A stretch of 64,000 bases of DNA, taken from Hedera helix. Lineage: Eukaryota > Streptophyta > Magnoliopsida > Apiales > Araliaceae. Every line of letters starts with the position of its first letter. The first letter of the stretch is position 1. Where the stretch lies: NCBI GenBank assembly GCA_947179155.2, contig OX359270.1, forward strand, positions 22,755,556-22,819,555, given 5' to 3'. This document shows positions 34,392 to 44,457 of the stretch, one piece after another. A program made the translations under genes and the position numbers. The notes under the pieces were generated by a model, which did no database searches, was not told the DNA's origin, and worked only from the letters and a program-made list of their open reading frames with translations.

Positions 34392-37123
34392 TTATCTCCT
34401 TCTACTAGGAGGTCTCCTTCTTTCGTCTCCATGCTTTTGCTTTCTCTCATCTTCCTTCCTCTGCCTGAAGAATGCTCTTCTTTCCTCTTCTACTTTTCTC
34501 AGTTCCTCTTCCCTCTGCATAGTTTCTTCTTCTTTAACTTGGAGACATGCTAGTGAGCTAGATGGCCTCGCAGTTGAAGATTGTCCCTGATGAATTGGAG
34601 CAGATGGTCTTGCAGTTGAGGCCTATCTGGGATGAGTTGGTACTAGTTCAAACCTAGGAGGTTGAAATAATGTTTGAACCATTCTCATCCCTTGAGGTGC
34701 TCTTCCTCTTCTGCTTTGACTCACAGTTAGTTCTGTAACCAAACTTTTCTGTTTTGTGCTCGTTTTCTTCTCCCCTTTGTTGGCATCATTAATTCTGACC
34801 ACTTCTTCTGATAGCTACTGCACACCCCGAACAAGTTCTTGAAGTTGAGTCTAAGTGGCAGCTACATCATTGCGATGTTCTTGAAGTCGTTCTTCAACTA
34901 GGATTTATTTCGTTTCTACCACTGATAGAGTAGTATTTGATCGTTGAGTTTGTTCTCTGATGGATTTCTTCAACTCGAGGTACTGGTTAGCATGATGAGC
35001 AATAGATTTCTCACTGGTTTCTTGAAGAATTTTAACGCCCTTCTGATGGTTTTCTATTGCTTTCAAAAACTTTTTGTCCCTATTCTCAAGATTTTCAGAA
35101 ACTGCTGCTGTTAACTGCTTCAATCTTGTGGAGAATTGTTTTCCAAAATTTTGAGAAAGTTCGTTGGCAGCAGTAACAACATTGTCTATTCTCCGTTGAG
35201 TGTTGTGTGACTTAGATGCCAGGTCTTTTTGTATCTCTGTGTGCATATGGCTTATCAAGTCAGTTAACCCCTCAGTAGTGGGAAGCAGAGAAATCTTGTC
35301 CATAATTTCTTGAATGAGTTGAGCTGTTTGCCTCTGGTCAGTCGTTGAGCTTGGAATGTGAAAGTATTCCTGACCAAAGGTAGAGGGAATGTCGTCGAGT
35401 GCCAGGAGAGGTCTTGGAGGTCGAAAAGGTTGAGCATGAGACATTGAGTGAGTTGAAGGCGAGGTTTGAGGTGAGTCTTGAGGGCACTCTACGTCTTGAT
35501 CATTTAAGCTTCCTTGACCACCAGCCGTAGAGTGTAAGGACTCTACGACTGGGGTAGTGTTGGACGTAGAGCTTGTTCGAGTGCTTACGTTAGAAAGCTC
35601 CTCAAAATGATTGAAGGTCCAGGCATGTGTATGATTTTGTAAAAATGTGAGAGGGACGAAGTGTACCTTTTGCCCTATTGAAGATGAAAATGAGCTATTT
35701 GAAATCAGCTTTTGGGCAAAATGTAGGTTGTGAGGGTAGCCTTGAGCCAGAATCACCACGTTGGGATATGCTTTGTAGGTCCAGAACAGTTGATCCCATG
35801 TATTGTACACCAATGCTAGTTGGAATAGCATCAGTGGCAAGAACTTCAGCAGAAAGTTATAGTTAAGATGTCTTTGTTCATTTCTTTCGACTACCACTAT
35901 TTTGATGTCATCCTCTTTATCAATATTCATTGTGGCTGAAGGGATTGAAATATCTTCTTGATCTTCCCCCTTAGTCTGAGCAGTTGTTGGCTCAGGAACT
36001 ACTTATGGCTCCCCCTCAGCTGGATCATTGTCAGATTTTTGATGTAGTTCTCCCTCAGCTACTCAGCTACTAAACCTTTTTGAGCTAATTTTACTAGCCT
36101 TCTTCTCTTTCTCCTTGGCTCTTTTGAAGTGGCCTCCTCAGCCTTATACTTGCTGCAAGTTTCTCTTCGCAGATCTGAATCTTCATCCTTTGAAATACCC
36201 TTCTCTTCAGGAGCAGCATCAAGGGCCTTATTTGATGAGCCTTGAGGTTCTTCAATCTCAAGAGCTTTCTTTCCTTTCCTCTTTCTGATGAGACCTGGAG
36301 ATTGCTTGCTGACCTCATGTGATTCTGCTTCTGCAGGTAAGTTCTTTAACAGTGAGGGCTCTGCACCACTCTGTGTTCCTTCACTATCCCCAGACCGGGA
36401 TACTTTTCTACTTTCAACTAGGTTTCTTTTCCAGTTTTTGAACAATCTCTGAGTCATCCTCTCATTGGCATTGAGAACTTCTCCTTCATCATGCTCAATC
36501 TTATTCCCCAAAATAGATTGAAGGAGAATGCTAATGAATCTCCCATATATCATTTTTCTGGTGCCCTTCACCTTCTCTGCATTTTGGATCCAATTCCCGA
36601 TCCATTCAACTAATAGGGAGCCATAGTTGCTATTCATCTTCTTTACTATGGCTGTCATTATCTTCAGTTGGAGCTCGCTTACAGAGTAGTGGGCAGAGTC
36701 CTTATAGAGGAGACACTTTCCAATGATGTCCGCCAGAAATTCATATTTCTGGGAAAATTCTTTTTTCTTCAATCATTTCAAATCCAAATTCTTTTTGTGG
36801 TGCATTCTTCTCAGGCACTCTTCTGTGCTCACCATATTGAGAGTCGTGAGGCCCTCATGCTTGAAACCTAGGGCTAGGTTTATCTCTTCAGAGGTGAGGT
36901 TGAATTAAACCCCTTTGACCATAGTGGTTAGGGTTCCATTTGCATAGGATCCATTTGTATAGAACTCTCGGACTAGCTTTGTTAGAATCCTTGTATTTGT
37001 TCCCAGAGCTTCTCAAAGGCCAACCTTTTCTAGCAACTGGATTATCCTTATGAACTGCTTATCTGCTATCGTGAATGCTTCGAAGTTGAGCTCGTTTCCA
37101 GAAATGACTTGAGCAGGAGCCAT
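34392..37123 (-). pseudogene. Extra ORF downstream of copia pol ('env-like' / plant transposon protein)
   Basis: Lies between RNase H and the 3' LTR, where SIRE elements carry an additional ORF of unknown function, once called env-like. An ATG at 37123 opens MAPAQVISGNELNFEAF. Long open pieces are 36772-36059 (237 codons; lysine-rich second half with a basic KRKGKK motif) and 35930-34905 (341 codons; a Ser/Thr/Pro-rich middle, then a predicted coiled coil from about residue 200). The C-terminal part is charged and ends in a basic ERRRPPSRRR block near 34392. At least five stops interrupt the whole. No signal peptide or convincing fusion peptide is seen, so an envelope role is not supported. 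Confidence 0.72.
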
Positions 37124-37379
37124 TGGATTGATTTTCTAAAATAGGAAGAATGGATTTAACTGAGTATTAAAATTTTAGGGTTCTGGATTTGAGAGAGAGA
37201 GAGATAGAGAGGTTTATGTTTTTGATTTTTGAAGAATAATGAACGACGCGCAGTTTTCAAAATATTTAAAACTTTCTTCTATGTTTGTTGAGATGTGTGT
37301 CAAGTTCTGATAGGAGCACTTTTAGTTGGTTGATGACCATTTTGCCCTTAGTCTCCCCATGAGCTTTACGATCCTTCTT

Positions 37380-37610
37380 GACACTGACATCCTTTGTTTT
37401 GATGGTCGTTGAGTTAGCTTTACGACTGGGGAGTACTCTACGATCCTTGGCTTGACAACCGTTGAGTGAGCTCTACGGTTTGTAGTGCTCTACGATTCTT
37501 GGTTTGTCGATTGTTGGTTTGTCGATCATTGAGTGGGCTCTACGACCTTAAGCGTACTCTACGATCCTCGGCTTGGTGATCGTTAAGTGAGTTTTATGAA
37601 CTTGTCCTTT
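37380..37610. repeat. Repeated 'gctctacgatccttggcttg' spacer
   Basis: Between the copia pol and the extra ORF, about five ~40-base imperfect units such as 'gtactctacgatcc', 'gagctctacgg' and 'gctctacgacc' each pair with a 'cgttgagt' word. The same motif occurs in the LTRs. Confidence 0.75.
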
Positions 37611-37662
37611 ACTTACTTCCTTGAACACTTTTCTTCGTGCAGAGTTAGTAGCTTCCAAAACA

Positions 37663-37664
37663 TG

Positions 37665-37722
<58 letters not shown>
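37663..37722. repeat. (AT)n microsatellite
   Basis: About 29 AT dinucleotides directly after the copia RNase H end. The Tyr/Ile-rich plus-strand frame over it is an artefact. Confidence 0.95.
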
Positions 37723-37724
<2 letters not shown>

Positions 37725-38130
37725 AGAGTCTAGATTTAGCATTCCTAACTCACTTATTAGTTTATTAAATCTTGATTCATCTAAAGGTTTTGTAAACACA
37801 TCTGCTAGTTGATCTTCAGTTGGGATATAATGAAGTGATATATTACAGTTTTGTACATGATCCCTAATGAAATGATATCTTATGTCTATGTGCTTAGTTC
37901 TTGAATGCATGACAGGGTTATGTGTTACAGCAATTGCACTTGTATTATCACAATATTTAGGAATAGATTTAAGCTCAAACCCATAATCAGCTAGCTGAGT
38001 CTTCATCCATAGGATTTGTGCACAGCAACTGCCTGCGGCTATATATTCAGCTTCTGCAGTTGATGTAGATACTGAGTTTTGCTTCTTACTGAACCAAGAT
38101 ACAAGTTTGCTGCCAAGCATCTGGCAAGTT
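37722..38130 (-). pseudogene. SIRE-like copia RNase H
   Basis: Contains SWFSKKQNSVSTSTAEAEYI, AAGSCCAQILWMKTQL, YCDNTSAI and HTKHIDIRYHFIRDHV-type motifs, the standard copia RNase H with acidic residues in AEAEY and CDN. It ends LADVFTKPLD...LGMLNLDS. Open for 132 codons. Confidence 0.93.
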
Positions 38131-38241
38131 CCACTTGTACTTTTTCTGTCTATTTTTCATCCTGCATAATCAGCATCTGAATATCCTATTAGATTAAAGG
38201 AAGACTCATTGGAATACCATAATCCCAAATTTGGTGTTCCT

Positions 38242-39270
38242 TTAAGGTATTTGAAAAGTCTTTTTACAGTCTTTAGGGTTAGCCTGAAATCTAACACATA
38301 TACATGTAGCAAACATTATATCTGGTCGGCTAGTAGTTAGGTATAAGACTGAGCCTATCATACCTCTGTACTGAGTGATATCAGTGTTTTTACCATTCTC
38401 ATCTTTGTCAAGCTTAGTGGCATGAGGCATAGGAGTTTTCATGATAGTTACAGATTCCATGTCATACTTCTTTAATAAGTCTTTGATGTATTTGGCTTGG
38501 TTTATGAAGATGCCTTCATCAGTCTGCTTTACTTGAAGTCTGAGGAAGAAGTTGAGCTCTCCCATCATGGTCATTTCAAACTTGCTCTGCATAAGCTTGG
38601 CAAACCTTTCACACAGTTTTTCATCTGAAGAACCAAAAATAATATCATCCACATATATCTGAACTAGCAGTGTTTTATCCTTACGTTTACTTAAATATAG
38701 AGTAGTATCTACTCTTCCTCTAGTGAATCATTTTTCAATAAGAAAGTTAGTTAAGGTTTCATACCATACTCTGGGAGCTTGTTTTAGACCATATAATGCT
38801 TTATCTAATTTATAAACATAATTTGAAATGGTTGGATTGATAAAACCTGGAGGTTGTTCCACGTAGACTTCTTCTTGAAGTTCTCCATTTAGAAATGCAC
38901 TCTTGATATCCATTTGGAAGACTTTGACCTTCATGTGTGCAGCATGGGCAAGGAAGATCCTTATGGCTTTTAATCTGGCTACTGGAGCATAGGTTTCATC
39001 ATAGTCAATTCATTCCTCTTGAGAATAGCCTTTGGCCACCAGTCTAGCTTTGTTCCTTGTAATCACACCATTTTCATCCATTTTGTTCCTGAAGACCTAT
39101 TTTGTGCCAATGACTAGTTTATGCTGAGGTCTAGCTAATAATCTCCATACTTTGCTTCTTTCAAATTGATTTAGCTCCTCTTACATGGCCTCTATCCAAC
39201 TTGAGTCTCCTAAGGCTTCTTCGATCTTCTTGGGTTCCACTTGTGAGAGAAAGCTTAGATAGAAGCATTC
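38242..39270 (-). pseudogene. SIRE-like copia reverse transcriptase
   Basis: Near 39060-38740 it has a KARLVAKGYSQ block, then VFQMDIKSAFLNGELQEEVY and VYKLDKALYGLKQAPRVWYE. The catalytic YVDD follows (VDDIIFGS, about 38655). Later DLLKKYDME and RGMIGSVLYLTTSRPDI are visible. At least three stops separate the pieces (for example near 38727). Confidence 0.93.
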
Positions 39271-39531
39271 ATTTGAAGTTGCAGCTCTTGTCTTGATTCC
39301 GGCGTCTGAATTTCCAATTATTAGATCTTGAGTGTGATCATTGGTCCAATTTATTCTGCTAGGAACATCTGTTCTGGTGCCTTCTTGTCTGAGTTCTTCT
39401 AAATCAACTTCTTATCCTGATTGTAGAGTTTCAATGTCTGATGTGGTGTGTTCTACAATTTCCTCTACTTGCTTAACAATTTCTGTTGCTAGTTCCATGA
39501 TCGTAGAGTCAGACTCTACGATCTTGAGTTC

Positions 39532-40419
39532 TTAGATCGTTGAGCTTATATTTGATGAATCGTTGTGAGTTAATCCTTTCTTTTTAGGATCTGATTCATC
39601 GAATGTGACATGGATAGAGATTTCAACAGTTAAGGATTCCTTGTTGAATACTCTGAATGCTCTGTTATCCGTTGTATAACCAAAGAATATTCCTTCATCT
39701 GACTTTGGCTGGAATTTGGTTAGATACTTCTTGCCATTGTTAAGCACGTAGCATAGATAGCCAAACGCATAAAAGTAGCTTATGTTTGGCTTTTTTTCTT
39801 TCCATAACTCATATGGAGTCTTCTTTAATGTTGAGTGTATGAGTGACCTATTCTGAGTGTAGCATGTCGTGCTGATGGCTTCAGCCCAGAAATATTCAGG
39901 AAGATAGGCTGCTGCAAGAAGAGTTCTTCCAGCTTCAATCAGAGTCCTGTTCTTTCTTTCAGCTACTCCATTCTGTTGAGGAGTCATTGGGGCTGAAAAG
40001 TTGTGAATGATTCCATTTTCTTCAGAGAACTAGTCCATATCTAAAAATTCAAACTCTCTTCCATGATCGCTTCTGATGGCCTTGATCTTATCACCTTTTT
40101 CATTCATCATTAGTTTGAAGAGCTTGATAAGATATGAAATAGTTTCATCTTTAGATCTTAGAAAGGATACCCATGTGTATCTAGTGTAGTCATCTACTAT
40201 GACTAAAGAATATCTCTTTCCTCCAAGGGTTGCTGTTGGAATAGACCCGGATAAATCCATGTGTAAGAATTGAAGGGCTCTATCATTTGAGTTGAGTGTT
40301 TTGCTTTGGAAAGAGATCTTTGTTTGTTTTCCAAGTTGACATGCTTTGCAGGGTTTTTCTTTGATGAAGTTAAGCTTTGGCAATCCTCTTACTAGGTTTT
40401 TAGAGGCAAGCTTTGACAT
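39532..40419 (-). pseudogene. SIRE-like copia integrase core
   Basis: All three catalytic residues of DD35E are visible: Asp in LHMDLSG, Asp in IRSDHGREF, Glu in NGVAERKNRTL. A stop just after the second Asp (near 40030) splits it into frames 40419-40030 and 39987-39532. The zinc-binding pre-integrase region upstream (about 40620-40420) is more damaged. Confidence 0.92.
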
Positions 40420-40640
40420 GTTCTTCAGTTAAGATGAGATAATCTTATGTACCAGAACCAGCACAAATCTTCATAGGCTTTAGCAAGGAAACAGACTACT
40501 TCATCTGTACTTAATTTGGCAAGATTGACCGCGTAGACATTTTCTTCTCAAACTCCTACTAGCTTTAAAGAATTAGTCTTCAAATTTCTGACTTAGCATT
40601 GGTTGTTGAGAAAAGTGACTTGATGCCCTTTGTCACATAG

Positions 40641-40871
40641 TTAACTGATGTTTAACAGGTTATGCTTTATTCCTTCAACATAAGCAACTTTGCTGAAAGA
40701 TATTGCACCATTTCCAGTTAAGCTATATCCTCTGATTTTTCTTGAATTATTGTCCCCAAAAATGACTGCAGGACCATCCTTTTCCTTGTAGTCTGTCAGA
40801 AGAGTTTTATCTCCTGTCATGTGTCTTGAGCATCCACTGTCAAGATACCAGATGGATCTCTTTACCTGCAT
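40641..40871 (-). pseudogene. SIRE-like copia protease
   Basis: Contains WYLDSGCSRHMTGDKTLL with the intact aspartic protease D-S-G triad, then VIFGDNNSRKIRGYS. The upstream linker to gag (41300-40880) has several stops. Confidence 0.9.
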
Positions 40872-41310
40872 AACAAATCAATCTTCATTTTGGTACCCAT
40901 AATTGTTTGGGTCCTATTTTGTTAGTACCTTTTGGGACTCAGATTTGTTTGATTTTAGGTCTTTGCAGTTTATGATAATGATAGCCTGATAAATCATAAC
41001 TATGATTTATAAGACGATTATGTATGTATATATGTGAATTCCTATTTGTCCATGACTTGTGAGAATTATAATTGCTCAAAGTCCTTCGGTTGAGCTGATC
41101 TACATTCTGCTTCTATGCTACTCTACGATTCTCATATTTCGTGGAGTGGTAATAAATTCTACGGTTTCTGTAAGGATGGTTCGTAAAGTAAGTTTTGCTA
41201 GACTTTATGATCCTTTGAGGTTCAGTTACATATGTTGACTTATTTTTCAGTTTTCTGAACCCCGGACCAGTACGCATTTTATTGACTAATATGATAGCAG
41301 GATTAATAGA

Positions 41311-42987
41311 TTACGGATAGTTGGGAGGGATTGAATCTGAGGATTTGATGAACACAATTCCTTTATTAAGATTAAAGGATTTGCTTTCATTTATTTCCTT
41401 TGAATTCTCCATATTAGGCTCTAAGAAAGAATTCTCAAAACTTAATCCTGATCTGTCAGCCACATTTATTTGGCTTGAGATCATAGTGTCCATAGACAAA
41501 CTTGAATTGTTCCATATGAAAATTGTCTTTTCTAGTTCCTGAATTTTGGATACTAGTGAAGACTCTTTCTGAGTGCTTAATTCAATTTTTCTTTTTAACT
41601 TTTCATTCTCAGTCTCAAGACTAAAATGAAGTTTAGCAGTTTGAAGTGTGGTTTCTAATTCTATGCTAATTTTTTCTTTATCTTCTTTTAGATGAGAGTA
41701 ATCTTTAGATAGCCTTCTAAACATCTTCATGTATTTGTGTAATTCGACCATTAAGTCATGCACGCCTTCTCTAAGATCATCAATGCTTAATTCAGGAGAG
41801 TAAAAGTCGAATACCTCATCTATGTTGAATTTCTCTTTGCTGTATCCTTCCTCAGTTGCCATTAAACATAGGTTAGCCTTATGTGGCTCTTCATCGTCAC
41901 TTAACTCAGAGTTTAGTTCTTCTTCTGAGTCACTCCAGGAACCTTCAGCTATGAAGCTTTTGTCTTTCTTCTTTTGCTTGTGGAAGCTCTTGAATTCTCT
42001 TTTTGGATTTGCTTTTGTTCTATCCTTCCTCAGCTCTTCTTTTAAGGGTTTAGGGCACTTAGCAATGAAATGACCTGGCTTTTTGCAGTTGTAGCCTTAA
42101 TTTGTTGGTTCTTTACTACTGTTGCTTCTGAACTTCTGATGTCTATTCCTGTTAATGAATCTTTTGAATTGTTTGACTAGCATGGCAACACCTTTATCAT
42201 CATTTGATTCATCATTATCAGAAACAGAATTATCCTTGAGATTGCTTCTGTGAGTTGAAGTTGAAACTTTAAGAGCAATATTCTTCTCCTTCTTTCTTCC
42301 CTCAGATAGGGTCTTTGCCCTCTGATTTAACTCCAGCTCATAGGTGAGAAGATTTTCATAGAGCTGTTGTACAGTCATCTCGTGCAAGTTCTTTGACTCA
42401 CTGATGGCTGTGGTTTTGGCATCCCATTTGTCTGGCAAGGATCTCATGAATTTGATGATGAGATCTCTGTTTGGATAGAATTTTCCAAATGATCTGAGAG
42501 AATTTAGCAGCATGTTGAATCTCTCATAGGTGTTTGTAATGTTCTCCCCTGAAATGTGGGTGAACATTTCATATAGCTGAATAAGCAGCGATTGTTTATT
42601 CTCTCTTACTTCTTTTGTTCCTTCGTGCATGATCAACAGAGTCTGCCAGACTTCTTGAGCTGCTTTACAGTGGACAACATTTTCGAACAACTCATCATCT
42701 AGAGATTGAAATAGGATGTTTTTGGCCTTTTTATCTCTTTGAACATCCTTCTTTTCGTTGTCGGTCCATTCTTCTCTTTTCTTTTCTACTAGCTTGTCTG
42801 GATCTTCAATTGTTAAAGCAAGCTTCATTGGTATGAATGGCCCATTGAGTACTGTCTCAAACAATTCATCGTCTATTGCATCCATGTAAGTCTTTAAACG
42901 AACTTTCCAATTAGAAAATTTTTCTTTATTGCACATTGGTGGTTTGTTATCTCCACCGAGTTCTGATACGTTCTTGTTGTGTGCCAT
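41311..42987 (-). pseudogene. SIRE-like copia gag, one frame with a single internal stop
   Basis: ATG at 42987, then 296 open codons (MAHNKNVSELGG...), a TAA at 42099-42097, and the same frame continues to 41311, about 558 codons in all. A typical copia gag fold is seen: FSNWKVRLKTYMDAI near the start, then AAQEVWQTLLIMHEG, LRSLPDKWDAKTTAI-type blocks and a basic region. The zinc knuckle follows the stop: YNCKKPGHFIAKC, with the first Cys codon now Gly (GGC). The C-terminal third has a long coiled coil (ELEKTIF...). Gag packages the RNA, and loss of the knuckle Cys plus the stop inactivates it. Confidence 0.93.
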
Positions 42988-43029
42988 TAGATCTACTCAA
43001 GCTTGTAAGGCTTCAAATGTGAGAACCTG

Positions 43030-43041
43030 TTCTGATACCAA
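43030..43041 (-). other. SIRE-like primer binding site
   Basis: Minus strand TTGGTATCAGAA, complementary to the initiator-Met tRNA 3' end, about 5 bases inside the 5' LTR. Confidence 0.92.
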
Positions 43042-44123
43042 TTGTTTGTTCTCAATGACACGAAAGATATCTAGAAGGGGGGGTTGAATAGATTCTTTAA
43101 AACTTTTTCTTTTTCTTGCTTTATTTTTAAGAGATAATGAATTCTTAATCAATTTGTTTAGCACAGCGGAATATGATTTAGTTACCCCTTCTTGATTTGT
43201 TAAAGTAATAATTCAACAAGCAATTATATAGCAGATATAGCAGTTAAAAGACACAAGATAAAAGACACCAGGTTTTAAGTGGTTCAAAGTTCACAAGACT
43301 CTTACTTCACTGATCTGCTCTTCAAGCAGCAAATCCACTAAGGATACTTTTATAATTTCTGAATCACTAAGATTCCTTTAAGATTAGCAGTCTTGAAACT
43401 CTAGTTCACTAAGAACTATATAAGTCTAAAAGACTTAGATACTCTAGTTCACTAAGAACTCTTCACGAGTAGTGTAGTTTTGGGTTGCTACTGAGTTGCG
43501 CTTAGCATAAGTTTCTGAAGAACTCAGTAGCGATGCAAGATTCTTTTCGGTTTGATCTTTTTGAACTCTTGCATATTTCTTTCTTTCTTATGTAAAAATC
43601 CCTCTTTTCTTCTTCAGATCTGGGCGCTTTATATGAGAGCTTCTGTTTTCTTCCCGTTAGAAAGACTGTGATAGGACTAAATTATACGATATTTTTATGC
43701 CCTAATACTTAGTTTTTATATTTATTGAGTGCTTAAATGTTTAATTATTTATCATATTTTGGTTTTAATAGGTTTTATAGGATTTTAGTTAATTTATGTT
43801 AATTTAGGTAATTTTATAATATTTTTATATTTCTTTTTATTTATGTGTTTTTATTTATTTTTAGTATTTTAGGAATTTTATTTATTATTATGTGTTTTTA
43901 GGATTTTTAGTATTTTTATATTATTTTTATTTATTTTTATATTTTATTTTGTACGAAAATAAGCTTCGGGGGCAAATCTGTAAATTCTGCAAAACTCTAA
44001 TGGCATTGTGGTAATTTCAGCAAAACCGGAGGGCAAAAGTGTAAATTCCGCAAAAGACCGGTGGCAGTATCGTAATTAAACCAAAACCCGGGCCCCGGGC
44101 CACGCGCATAAAAGGAGTAAAGA

Positions 44124-44263
44124 GACGACGTCGTTTGGAGGCGATAGCAGTTCAGAAGCACCGGAAACGAAACGACGTCGTTTGGTGATTAATGGAAACC
44201 GACCTCGCAATGCGCGGAGAAGCGGACAAAGCAGCGCGCGCGGGAGCAGAAACGACGTCGTTT
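44124..44263. repeat. Three copies of palindrome AAACGACGTCGTTT
   Basis: Perfect 14-base palindrome at 44170-44183 and 44250-44263, and a 13-of-14 version at 44124-44136. All are followed by 'gg', within a GC-rich non-coding patch that also repeats 'caatgcgcgg' (44208, 44285). Confidence 0.95.
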
Positions 44264-44457
44264 GGAAGCAGATAGGCGGCCGCGCAATGCGCGGCCTTGG
44301 CGGTGACGTCACTACACGCGTTGACTAGGTCAACGGCGCGTAAAGGCTTGTTTGGCTGGGCAGAATTGGAGCAAAACGGGATTATTTTATATTTTTGCTA
44401 CTTTTTGATTCCAAATTCGATTTTAATTTCAATTAGGGTTAGGATAATAATTATTTT

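Noticed and set aside
34392..37123. Endogenous virus envelope gene
   Set aside because: Position fits the SIRE 'env-like' ORF, but no signal peptide, furin-like site or membrane anchor is visible; a coiled-coil accessory protein is the safer description.
37621..37812. 63-codon frame with Tyr/Ile repeat
   Set aside because: Translation of the (AT)n tract antisense to the copia RNase H.
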